From Paramecium pentaurelia (taxonomy: Eukaryota > Ciliophora > Oligohymenophorea > Peniculida > Parameciidae): a DNA stretch of 64,000 bases. The notes under the pieces were generated by a model. That model was not told the origin of the DNA, made no database searches, and worked only from the letters and a program-made list of their open reading frames with translations. This document shows positions 25,169 through 36,012 of this stretch, piece by piece. The stretch lies in assembly GCA_905183005.1 (NCBI GenBank), contig CAJJDO010000012.1, positions 409,719 through 473,718 of the forward strand, read 5' to 3'. Within the stretch, counting starts at the first letter, position 1, and each line of letters opens with the position of its first letter. The position numbers and the translations under genes were made by a program.

Positions 25169-25864
25169 ATGAATAATGAATTCTGTTTTGATCAAAATTA
25201 TAACTAGGATTTTGAATTAGCACGTTATAAAAAATAAATAGATCTGGATTATAGCAAGATTTCATATAAATTTGGAACAACTAGCAGATTATCTCCTGAT
25301 AAATTAGAAAATTATAATTAATATCATCTTTATAACAAATTGTTTAAGAATGAAAAATAAAGAAAAAGTATTTAAGTTAAAGCATAGACTATAAATCCGA
25401 TAACAGTCAAACATTTTTTAAACAATAAAGGAAGATTTATCAATCATACAAAGAATAAAGTTTACGATATTATCAAAGGAAAACATTACATAATGTAACT
25501 GGGGCAAATGCCACTTTCCACTAGATCAAAAACCCCTACCTAAAAGACTTCAAGTTTCTAATATACTTAAACTTCATTTTATTAAGGATAAAGAACATAA
25601 AGAATAAGATCTGCTACTCCTTCTTAGTCAAGATAAAAAACTTGTGATGATATTTTTAAGGCTTGTTAAGTTTAACTGAAAGAATAAATGGAATTAAAAG
25701 AGACATTTAAAACTATGAGAACTTGGAGTGCAAATTAATATGATAATAATTAAAAAAGACCTTAAAGTTGCTTTTAACATCGAAATCAAGAACAAAGAAA
25801 CAATTAATTTATGAACTAATTTACTGAGAATATTTTCAAGTTATCAAGTTCCTTTAAAGACTGA
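25169..25864 (+). CDS. Hypothetical protein, 231 residues
   Basis: A single frame from ATG 25169 to TGA 25862-25864, with tyrosine- and lysine-rich sequence, a Ser/Thr-rich middle and a charged C-terminal helix. No domain recognised. Its last 21 bases overlap, on the opposite strand, the 3' end of the C11orf65-like gene. Confidence 0.65.
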
Positions 25865-26804
25865 ATCAATTTTTGTTTACTAAAAAATAAAATTATAAAT
25901 ACATGAATTTATTAAACAACATAATTTTCGCTAGCATTAGAGGTTGATAATTAAAACCATTCTGCCATATATTTATCATAATCTAAATTTTCACTCCAAT
26001 CAATAAGATTTTAAACTTCTTTATCAAATTGATCCTTAGTATAATAATATATTATACATCATCCATTTCTAAATATTATTTAGTCTATGTAAAGAAATCC
26101 TATGGTTATTATTCTTGTTTGAATTATTGAGTTCCCTCTTTTTATTTTTAAATACTCTAAGCCCATTTCAATTTATTAAGTCTTGTTTTTTTATTAACTT
26201 TTTCCTCTCTCTTGTCTTTTTTATGATGATAATATCTAATTTTGTTGGCTGTGTATAATTCAACAAAATCTGCTTTGATCATTTATTTGTTAGAGATCTA
26301 TTATTATTAATATATATTAAACTGGTCTCCATCCATTATTATCCAACCTTAGATACCATCCTTGATTATCATATTTTTATTGATTTTTTTTATATTCTGA
26401 ATATGCAACTTTTTCATGAGGAACAGGATCTCTTTGAAGTGATGAATAATCTCTTGGAGCAAAAGCATTTAAATCTACAATTCCACCATGACTATATATT
26501 TTATAATATATTATAGGAGGGAATTGCTGGAAATAGTAATAAAATTATGTACTTCTCCACCAAGTCTAAATCTAATGTGTGATTTGCAAGCAGCATCTAA
26601 TAATTGTGCCTCATTTGGGTTAATTGCCTTTAATAATCTAGCAGGGTTTCCTCTAATATTAACAGTTATTCAGTACTTGCATTTAAATAAAATAATATCC
26701 TTGTAATATTGGAATATTTTTCTATTGGTAAATGATCTCCAAGCTCTAAAATAAAAAAAAAAAGAGTTCTACTTCTATATTTTTCTAGCCTTTTAATCTT
26801 CCAT
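25844..26804 (-). CDS. C11orf65/MFI-like IQ-motif protein
   Basis: 270 residues after removing six introns (27, 24, 26, 25, 23, 23 nt; the sum fits the frame). It begins with an IQ-like calmodulin-binding helix (RKIQKAWRSF), then INPNEAQLLDAA, then FRLGGEQFPPIIYYKIYS, then FAPRDY and GWYLRLDNNGWRP. This order matches the poorly characterised C11orf65 family found in ciliated and flagellated organisms. The C-terminus is Lys/Gln-rich. Its start codon is 39 nt from that of the divergent RCC1 gene. The last intron (23 nt) determines the stop; if unspliced the frame continues about 20 codons further. Function unknown; a ciliary link is inference. Confidence 0.82.
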
Positions 26805-26843
26805 TATAATTAATTATTATATAAAATATTTAACATTCCGTTA

Positions 26844-29168
26844 ATGTCTTCAAAAATCACTATCTATGGTATTATAAATCATGAAGACTCTGATCTTTTT
26901 GAAAGTGCAGGATCATTAACATTGAGAACACCTAGGAATGTACCTAATTTCAATGAAACTACTTAATTATCAATTCCAGGTTACGTCAAATAGATTTGTG
27001 CAGGTCAATCTCATATATTAGCCTTAACTTAAGATGGAAATGTATTTAGTTATGGATCAAATTAATTTGGTTAAAGAGGCTCAACAGGACCAGGATTTCA
27101 ATTAGTAATGAAGAATGTCGTTTAGATTACAGCAGGTTTATATCATTCTGCTGCAGCTACAAGAGATAATAAAATATATGTTTGGGGTAGAGGTTCAGAA
27201 GGTTAATTAGGATTGGGAGACACAGAAAATGTTGAAAAACCAACCGAACTCAATATTTAAGGTTAAGAGGTATGTTGTGGTAGTTTTCATACTCTTGTAA
27301 GAAATGGAGAAACATGTTATGTAATGGGAGAAAATTAGAATGGATAATTAGGAGTATTAGGATAACATATAAGTCCTGTGAAATTGAGTATTCCTGTTGA
27401 ATAAATGGCTGCAGGATTGGATCATTCTTTATTTTTATATAAAGGACAAGTAAAATTGAGTTTCAATATTTAGGTTTTTGTTACAGGGAATAATTTATTT
27501 GGATAATGTGGAGTATCTGAATAAGTAGTTAGAGAGCCTATTAAATTATAATTAAATTTTGAAGTACAATAGGTGATAGCATCTATGGGAACATTTAGTT
27601 GTGTAATAAGTAAATAAGGAAAAGTTTATTTTTGGGGGACTGGAAGTTGGGGTTATGCTAGAAAGTGTACTCCATTAGAAGAATTATGTAAATTAGAGGA
27701 TGGATAGAGAGTATCATAAGTAATTTCAGGAGAAAACTTTGCTATGTTGAAATGTTTAGATGGATGGTATGTTTTTGGAATGAATAAAATGCCTGAAAAT
27801 TATTCATAATAATAAACACATAGGATTTAATTAAGTAAAGTAAATTTAGTAGATGGTTAAATCTGTGCAGGTCTTAATGTTGTTTTTGTCTATTCCCATA
27901 ATTAAGAAGTATAAAAACCAATTTAATAAATGACTGTTGATTAAGGATCATATGTATCATAATCATCAGAATAAGATTATAAATAGAGGCCAAGTTATAA
28001 ATAAAATAATGAATTAAGATAATCTTATCAATTAGCATAATCTGTTACCTATTAACCATCAAGTGCAATGAAGAGTTCATAAATTCCACCATCAGCTATG
28101 AGATAATCTCAATAAGTTACAAATGTCTCTTAATTTTCTAATTAAATTAGTTCTTCTTTATAATTTTAAAATGAGTATTAATCAAATAAAATTGAAACTA
28201 CAAAGTAAGGAAAGGATTACAAACTTAGTGATCTACTTTATAGATCTGATCATAAATAAGATATTCGATAAGAACTTAAATTAGATCTAAGATAATCTGA
28301 ATAGAAAATAAGAACAGAATCTAGAACTCCTGATAATAGAAATGATCAAAAATAAAATGATAAAAAATCTGATAATAAATAACCATATAAAGAAGATGAA
28401 TTAAAACATGAATTAAAATAAGAATTACTTAAATTAGAAAAAAGATAAGAATAATTCAAATAAGAAATTATTAATTAATAATAATAATTAGATAAAAAAA
28501 ATGAAAATTTGAGAGAAATTACTTTTGGTTTCAAATCTGATATGAAACCTTTGTAAGAAAGAAATACAGCATAATAACCATAAAAATGTTATGATTGTTA
28601 ACATTTTGTTTAAAAAAATGATTATTATTAGAAACATATTAAATTTTAAGAAGAAGAAATAAATAATCTTAAAAAAGAATTAGATATTTTAAAAAATTAA
28701 ATTAAATAAAAAGATAATTATGTTAATGAGTTAGAAAATAGAATTTTAAAATATTAAGAAACTAGTTTTAAATAAGTTGGTTTACAATAATAATAATAAT
28801 TATTATAATAATAATAATAATAATTATAATAATAATAACCTACTATTTATAAACCAACTATGGAAGTTAGATTAAAAAGTGAAGAAAAATAACCAGTCAC
28901 TAGAGAAGAATAATTAATAAATTACTAAAAAATTATTGATTACTCACCTAAAATATATAGATAACCTATTATTGATTAATCACCAAAAGAAAGAAATTTT
29001 AATACAAGTATAATTGATAAAATTTAAACATATTAATAATCTGCAAAAGCAGCAAGACCAGTTCACTAAAATCTGATGAATAGATATTCAGCTCATGAAG
29101 TTCAACCATAATAAATCTACCAACCTAATACATATGTAATTCCATAATACTTCAAAGCCAGAAATTGA
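26844..29168 (+). CDS. RCC1-repeat protein with Q-rich coiled-coil tail
   Basis: 766 residues with one 24-nt intron near 27450. Residues 1-360 contain at least five RCC1-type beta-propeller blades, recognised by repeated G(S/N)N..GQ.G and V.AG..H(S/T) patterns (SYGSNQFGQRG, YVWGRGSEGQLGLGD, ITAGLYHSAAA, FVTGNNLFGQCG, VYFWGTGSWG). The remaining 400 residues are Ser/Gln-rich with coiled coil and a near-pure Gln tract. RCC1 domains serve as Ran exchange factors or as general protein scaffolds; the long tail and poor match to canonical Ran-GEF loops argue for the second. Confidence 0.88.
28785..28838 (+). repeat. TAA-codon microsatellite encoding polyglutamine
   Basis: An 18-codon run made almost only of TAA, with one CAA and three TTA, inside the RCC1 protein gene. 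Read with TAA as Gln it gives Q5 L2 Q6 L Q4. It would be a string of stops in the standard code. Confidence 0.9.
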
Positions 29169-29791
29169 AAATGAAATTTATTATATACTTTAAAATATAA
29201 AAAATATTTATTCTGTTAAAATAAATCAATAACAACAAACTAATATTACAAGTAATAATATTTTAACACTAAAATTAATTTATTAATTAAATCAAATTTT
29301 ACATTGTTTTATTTTGAGAAAAATTTATTATAATTTTCATCTAAAATTTAAATAAATTTTTAACTTACTTTAATTTACTACATTTTTTCTTAAAATTTAA
29401 TTTATTTCTGCCCCTATAAAACTTATTAAAAGTAAAACAAATATATAGCAGATATATTAAAGTACATTTTAATAACTTTATACAGGATCTACACTATCAT
29501 AAGATGGTATATTGAATTGTTCAAAAACCCATTACAGTAAGCTAAACAATTATAGTAATATATATTTAATAAAATTTCTCAATTAACAACATTATTGATT
29601 ATGGGTTATTCATTCATCAGTTCATTAGAAATTTAAATAATATATTTTCATTTTTATTTTAAAGAATAAAATTTTTTTAGAATTTTTATTGATTATTTCA
29701 TCATTTAAGATTTATCTTTTACTTTAAATTTTTGTTTACTATATCAAATAAATTAAAACAGTAAAATTATTAATAAACAAATTTATTATAA
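29169..29791. other. AT-rich intergenic region between convergent genes
   Basis: About 620 bases containing the 3' flanks of the RCC1 gene and the histidine-kinase-like gene. A plus-strand open stretch begins here but runs into the antisense of the next gene and was not accepted. No RNA gene or repeat seen. Confidence 0.5.
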
Positions 29792-31585
29792 TCATTAATT
29801 AAGCAAAGAAAATGAAAAATAAGTAAGGTTATTTTTTTATTTAGTTTTAATTTATGTATTACAACCAAAATGCCATAATAAAAATTTCATAATGATTAAA
29901 GTTGTGGCTGTTAATGGATCTTAACAATTTAATTTCTTATCTAAATGTAATAAATTTTATTATAGATGGGATAAGTTTGTGGATTTGTCCTATTTTTAAA
30001 AAAAAAATAAAGGTTTGGTAAAATAAACTCTAATTTAAGGAATAATCTATTTAGTAGATTACATCAAGGTAAAATGTATAGATTCAATATTATCTTCATT
30101 AATTTTGGATGATATCTTTATATATCCATTTTTTTTTTCTCTAAATTATAGTAATGTTATAAAGATAAGTAATACTGAATTTAAATCTAGGTTTATATAT
30201 TATATTTTTAATTTGTTAATAATTTCCAAATGATTTCCAAAGACAGATTTTAACAATTTTATCACCTATTCTGAACTGTATTTTTTTATATGAATTCCAT
30301 TTAAAATATTAGGATTCTATAGAATATTTAGACATACAAAGTAATTCATACATTACAATTAAGAAAATCTATCATTTTTTTCTTTAAATTACACATTTAG
30401 ACAATGTTTTGCCAAAGAAGTAATAAGTCTGTTTTTTAGATTTAATTCTAATTTATCATGATTTTATTAATTATTATTTAAGCATTCAGTAGCCATGATG
30501 ACCATTTATTATTCATCAGTCCAGTAATTAACAATTTAAACTTTGAATTAATATTCTAATATGTTAGATTGACAAATTAATGAATTAATTAATTTATCTT
30601 ATGATCCTTTTTTTCTTAATTCAAATGCAGAACCAGAGGATGTATTACTTTATAACATCATTCTAATATGTTTTTCTAGTGAACATTTGTTATCTTCACC
30701 AGAAAGTTTTGATCCTCTTGAATAAGTTAGCTATAAGAATTATTATTATAAATTACATTTCTTAAAACTGTTCTTAAATCATTATCATTATTAACTTATA
30801 AAATTTCCTTGGTAATATTATTCATTTAATGTATTCTTAATTAATCTTGTTGTTTATCTAATTTAATAACTATAATGGATTGTTCTAAGACTGTATCAAT
30901 TATCTAAAAATTCTTAATTATATTACTGCAAACCATTTTTTCCTCTCTCTATTATGTAAAAATTATTGCCTTTTATTATTCTCTATGCTATATTTGATTG
31001 CAATTATTCCAACAATAATGGAGAGAAAACTTAACAATAGACTTATATAAACTTTAGAGGAATTGTAAGCCCATAAAATGTAGACAAGCAATAATCCTAT
31101 AACAATAAAAGCTTGTGACAATAATAAATACCCTTGAATAAATATAGCTAATTAACAATGACAAATATACCCATATGAAAATAACAAGCACAAAAGCCAT
31201 AATACCAGTCATAACTTGAATTATATATATTATTTGGATTGCTTTCTCTAAAAACATAATCAACACTTTAAATCAAAACCATAATTATTTGCAGTATAGG
31301 TAAAATTATGTTAATGACACTCGGGTATTTATCTATTAAAAACTTAGAGAAGATTATAAAAATAACGACAAAACAGCAACTAAGCAATACGGCTAAAAAC
31401 TAAGGCTGACTTCTCAAGTAATAAATTGATTAAAATATCATGTATAACTAATATTTTCAATATAAAATTACACATGCTTGTAAAGAAAATGCTGTATATT
31501 CCTTTTTTACAACTGGTATTTGACTTTCTCTGTATTCTAATTCTAGATTTGCTGATTAAAAAGTTAAAGAGTATTTATTAAACAT
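29792..31585 (-). CDS. Multi-pass membrane protein, histidine-kinase-like
   Basis: The N-terminal third, after a 24-nt intron, holds several hydrophobic spans (one near LLSCCFVVIFIIF). A PAS-like segment and a helical block (NRLITSLAKHCLN) follow where ciliate hybrid histidine kinases have their SHELRTPLN box, and a later segment (INLDLNSVLLIF, then GYIKIS) resembles the N-box of a HATPase domain. The usual DxGxG ATP-lid motif was not found, so the kinase may be degenerate or the introns mis-assigned. The exact exon structure is tentative. Ciliates have many PAS/histidine-kinase membrane proteins, which is why this was preferred over an unknown transporter. Confidence 0.45.
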
Positions 31586-32229
31586 TTAATTATTTACTCT
31601 CTTTAATTAATTGACCTATAATAAATATTTTTCAAAAAAGGTTTAAATAGCAAGATGAATAATATGTTGTATTTTACAAAAATAAATAAATTAGGAAACA
31701 TTAGATTACTAATAAGCAATTATAAAATAAAACAACTTTTTTTTTATATAAATTCACTTTTTAATGTAACAAAGGTTTTATTAATGGAATATAGATTAAA
31801 CTAATATGAAGAAATTGCTTTGTATTAATAATTTATATTTATTTATACCAAATATATATAATCAATGGAAATTATTAAATTCTTGAATCATTACTTTAAG
31901 TTTATCTTCATTGAATAATCTATTTAAATTAATTATTAACTTAGTTAGTTGGATTATTGTTTAAATTTCCTTTCAATATTTGTATTGACTTGACTTTAAA
32001 GAAGCAGTTATATTTTTTTTTAAAAACAATTAGGCAAGATATACAAAAAAGTCTAATATCATTAATGAATTAATATTACTTAGATATTTTTAAGAGATCA
32101 AGAAATAAGGAAAATATCTCAAAATTTTGGATATAAAGAAAGATATTTATAAAAACTTAAATTTTTATAAAATAAATCTAACAATTATGCTACTTTTATT
32201 ATTATATAGAATAATCAGATATTATTTTA
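31586..32229. other. AT-rich intergenic region
   Basis: About 640 bases with no convincing frame or repeat. It lies upstream of the histidine-kinase-like gene and downstream of the Cys-rich gene, both on the minus strand, so it should hold the former's promoter. Confidence 0.5.
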
Positions 32230-34459
32230 TCAATCTAAAATGATTATCAATAGATTTAATAGAATATGTAAGTATTTTGAATAGTCTTCTACATTGACTT
32301 TAACATCTTCGTCTGGTTTAGCATCAGGATTATCTTTAGGTTAATCTTCTATAATAACAGGATATGGAACACATTAAGTCACATTCCAAGCACATTATCC
32401 AAAATTACATTACTCTTTTTTCAATAAAACACAATCAGCATATTCATATTTGATACACTATAATTTGTTATTTGACAAACGCAATAAAGTACCTAATATA
32501 TAAATAATATATACATGGACCATAAATGCAATTATCTGCTCCATATAAGGAACTACAATTACTATTTCCATCAATGGATTTACATTTTTATGTATCTGTA
32601 TTATAAAAGCAATGATTAGGATCTGAATTACAAGTTGATTTATTTCCATTATTTGTTTCACAAATATCTAATGGAATACATTAATTATTTTATAGTAAAC
32701 ATTTGCTAGAAAACTTGCAATTTTTAATTTCTAATTGTGAACAGCTTACATTTTCAACACTTTCACATTTACCCTTTTACCATGAACAAATGGCTTATTT
32801 ACAAGAATCTTCTCTAAATATGAGATTACAAAGAGTTTAGGTTGTAACTCTTCTGCATGCTTATTAATCATAATCAAAATAACAATATTGTTATGTATCT
32901 TGTTAGCATTCTATAATTGATGTATTATCTTTGCATTATTTTCTTGTATTACATTTATTTTAAACAATATAACATTTATGATTAAGTTTACAAAAATCTT
33001 AATCTAAATCTTCACAACCAAAATCAAAAATAGATAAACATAAATTTCTAATATTAGACCATTAACACATATTTTATTTTTTAATCTTTTCATTATTACA
33101 AGCATTTTAACCTAAAAATTCACAATTTGTATTTCTTTATATAATAGAACATTATGTCATTACTTCATCATAATAACAATCTAAAGTATCACAATTATCT
33201 GCTGTTTTACCATAACAATTTTAAGTTGCATAATTCCAATTACAAATTTATAAATTATTATTCCAAATACAATCTTTACTTAAAGCATTAGTATTTATAC
33301 AATCTGATTATACAAATTATTAACAATAAAAATCTTCAAGAAGTTCTTCACATAATTATGCATCTTCATTAAATACACAATTTTTAAATATTTCACAATT
33401 CTATTTACCAATCTTTTTACATTAAATATGTTTTGTTAATTATTTACATTATTATTCATATTCATCAAAATAACAAAAGAAATTTGAAGTATCACATGAA
33501 CTTTTAATTTTTAAATCAGCACAACTTAAATAAGATTTACATGTAGATTCTTCAAGATAACAATTTTCATTATTTAAACATCTATTTTAATCAAGTTAAC
33601 TACAAGAAACCATAGTATTATCGTACATTTAACATTTTCTATTAATCCATATACATGGTGCAGTTCCACTATTACATTTAGATTCCCATTTAATTAATTC
33701 ACATTATGTTAATGCACTTATTTTTTTGCATTTACCTTCCTACTCATCATAATAACAATTTAATTCTGATATACTGCATTCATAATCAGCATTATTAAAA
33801 TTATTAATCTAAATAAATTCACATCTAATTTTCTATGTACATTTTGTAAATATATATTCCTCTTTATCTACTTCACTCTTAATAACATTTATTATTTATC
33901 CAAATTCATATAACCATGTACCTATTTTTCTTCCATCTTATTAATAACTATCAACATTATTCATTAAAGTATAATTCTAATTCAGATATAGAATTTGAGT
34001 ATGATTTAATAATTCACATTAGGGATTCCATTAACAAAATTCTTTTGGATAACTCTAACAAGGAGCTGAAATCCATGGCTTATATATAGAATAATAATTT
34101 TATACATAGCATCTCTCTTCAATTGGATCCCATAAACAAGTTCCTAATTTACATGATTTTTCAGTATATAATTAATCACAAACTGTGAAAAAATTCAAGT
34201 TCTCTAATATTATCATTTATTACCATGCATTTATCATTTACTTTATCAAGAATTACACCTTCAACTTTATTTTCAGCTGATAAATAAGGTACATTTGCTT
34301 CAACTATATAGCCTAAAATATTTGATGTAAATAATTACAAAAGTTTGAATCTTTTTAACATTAAGTTATGTCTGTTATATTAGAGCAATTAAATTTCAGA
34401 TTCTCATTACTAAAAACACTGTAACAAATTGCAAATATTAATAGATTTTTAATCTACAT
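32230..34459 (-). CDS. Secreted Cys-rich surface-type protein with hydrophobic C-terminus
   Basis: About 725 residues. A signal peptide (MQIKNLLIFAICYSVFS) is followed by repeated cysteine-dense segments with spacings such as CxxxxxxCFYxxxxxxC and frequent C-N/D-C patterns. The end is an acidic stretch followed by a short hydrophobic tail (LHILLNLLIIILD), as in GPI-anchored proteins. This layout resembles Paramecium surface antigens and the smaller 'mini-antigens', but the periodic 8-Cys blocks were not aligned, so the subfamily is open. Introns of 26 nt (near the N-terminus) and 22 nt (near the C-terminus) were read; at least one more is needed. Confidence 0.7.
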
Positions 34460-34497
34460 CACTTCTTATATTATAATAAAAATATGAAAAATATTAA

Positions 34498-35427
34498 TCA
34501 ACTTTATTATTTTAAATACGTTGATCTTGGTGTTCTTTATTTTCTCAAATTTTATATATCTTCTATTTAATTAGAATATCTTATTGTATTAGTAGATGGA
34601 GCAAAGTATTCATTATAGGGACTAACGCTATCAGGAATTTTAATCAGTTTTTCACTTTTTTAATTTAAATAAAGTTCTGGCATTTCATCATTCTTTTATG
34701 ATTTAAGCTTTAATCAAGATATTTAATACTTATATACTTTGCAAAGGTTATGATTGTTCCGATATTGTATCTGCTCTAGCTATTCTCTTTTATTGTTTAT
34801 TATTTGGAGTAAGTTCCGCAATAAAATTTTTAGAAAACTTTCGAGTCACTGCTTATCTCAAAGAGACAACAGGAACAATTTTAATATCTTATTGTATTTA
34901 TTCATGTAAAGGTAAAAGTAATTGATATTAAAGATAAGTCATCCAGAATCCAAAAAAAGATATAAATATAATTACTATTGAAATAACTTTTAATATGTCT
35001 CTTCTTTTTTAACTAAAATATAACTATGTATCATTCAATTCAATTAAAACAACACCGAAAAAACATATTAACAATAAGATCACTCCTAATATAAGATCAA
35101 ATAAAGAAGTCAAAATGTTTAAAACAACCATAAATCGTCCTATTTTTATGACTGAATGTCGAAAAAAAAAAAATATTTCTGCTATCAGTCCTAAGATTAG
35201 AAAACTACCTAAATTCTCTTTATGTAAATACCTAAACTTAATAACGTAATTGTAATGGGTAATGAAAAATTAAACAATTCAATTAAGTTCAAAACCCCTA
35301 AAAATCCTATTATCATTAAAATAAGTCCTTATATGGCATTTGTTATCATCATTAAGTAAAAGTAATGTTTAAAAGTTAAGAAAATGCAGCAATAACATAT
35401 ACCCACACTTTAATCTTTAAAATCCAT
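34498..35427 (-). CDS. Four-span membrane protein, unknown
   Basis: 294 residues after removing introns of 23 and 22 nt (length fits). Four hydrophobic segments lie in the first 180 residues (for example LILMIIGFLGVLNLI and VISIVIIFISFFGFWM), followed by a polar cytosolic-looking tail of about 110 residues rich in Gln, Lys and Ser. The spacing is tetraspanin-like, but no CCG motif or Cys-rich large loop was seen, so that name is not given. Its stop is 38 nt upstream of the start of the Cys-rich surface-type gene on the same strand. Confidence 0.72.
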
Positions 35428-35544
35428 TGTAGTAATTGATTTATTTATTATCAAATTAATTGTAAAATACTACATAATCTCTAAACTCTATTACACATAC
35501 TGATCAATATATTTAGTATTAAAATGATTATTATTAATTCATAT

Positions 35545-35784
35545 TCATTAATTTGTGTTAATTTTAATCAAAAATTGAAATAAGGTATTTTTATAAGTGG
35601 TCTAGGATCCTTCAAATATAAATACATAATATCCTATTTTATCAAACATCTTTTTCACTACAATCTAGTCTTAACTTCATACTTTAATTATAAATTAATA
35701 AATTTAACCTCTTTTTATAATAGACATATCCAATTTATATTAATCCATGTTAACATCATTAGTTTAATTAATAGAAATCTTCAT
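35545..35784 (-). CDS. Small hypothetical protein, 5' end uncertain
   Basis: From ATG 35784, an 18-nt GTA...TAG intron is needed to pass a TGA, after which the frame ends at TGA 35545 (73 residues). The same frame is open upstream to about 36015 without an ATG, so the gene may be longer. The sequence is balanced (an EGSQTTYKN-like segment near the end) but unrecognised. Confidence 0.35.
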
Positions 35785-36012
35785 AAACTCATTGTTATTG
35801 ATATCATATTTTAATTGAAAATGAATGATTTTAACAATAACATCTATTAATAAGCTATTTTATTAATAAAATGGTTGAGTTATATGAGAAGTATTATATA
35901 TTTATTAAAGTTTAAGATTAATTAAGTCAATATTTAAATAATTTTCATAAGGTTTAACTAATTTATTCTATAATTCAATTAAAATATAATATAATAATTA
36001 TTTTTCTGATAA

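Noticed and set aside
29892..30233. A 113-codon plus-strand ORF with ATG and TGA
   Set aside because: It lies antisense to the better-supported histidine-kinase-like gene; with one stop codon such shadows are common.
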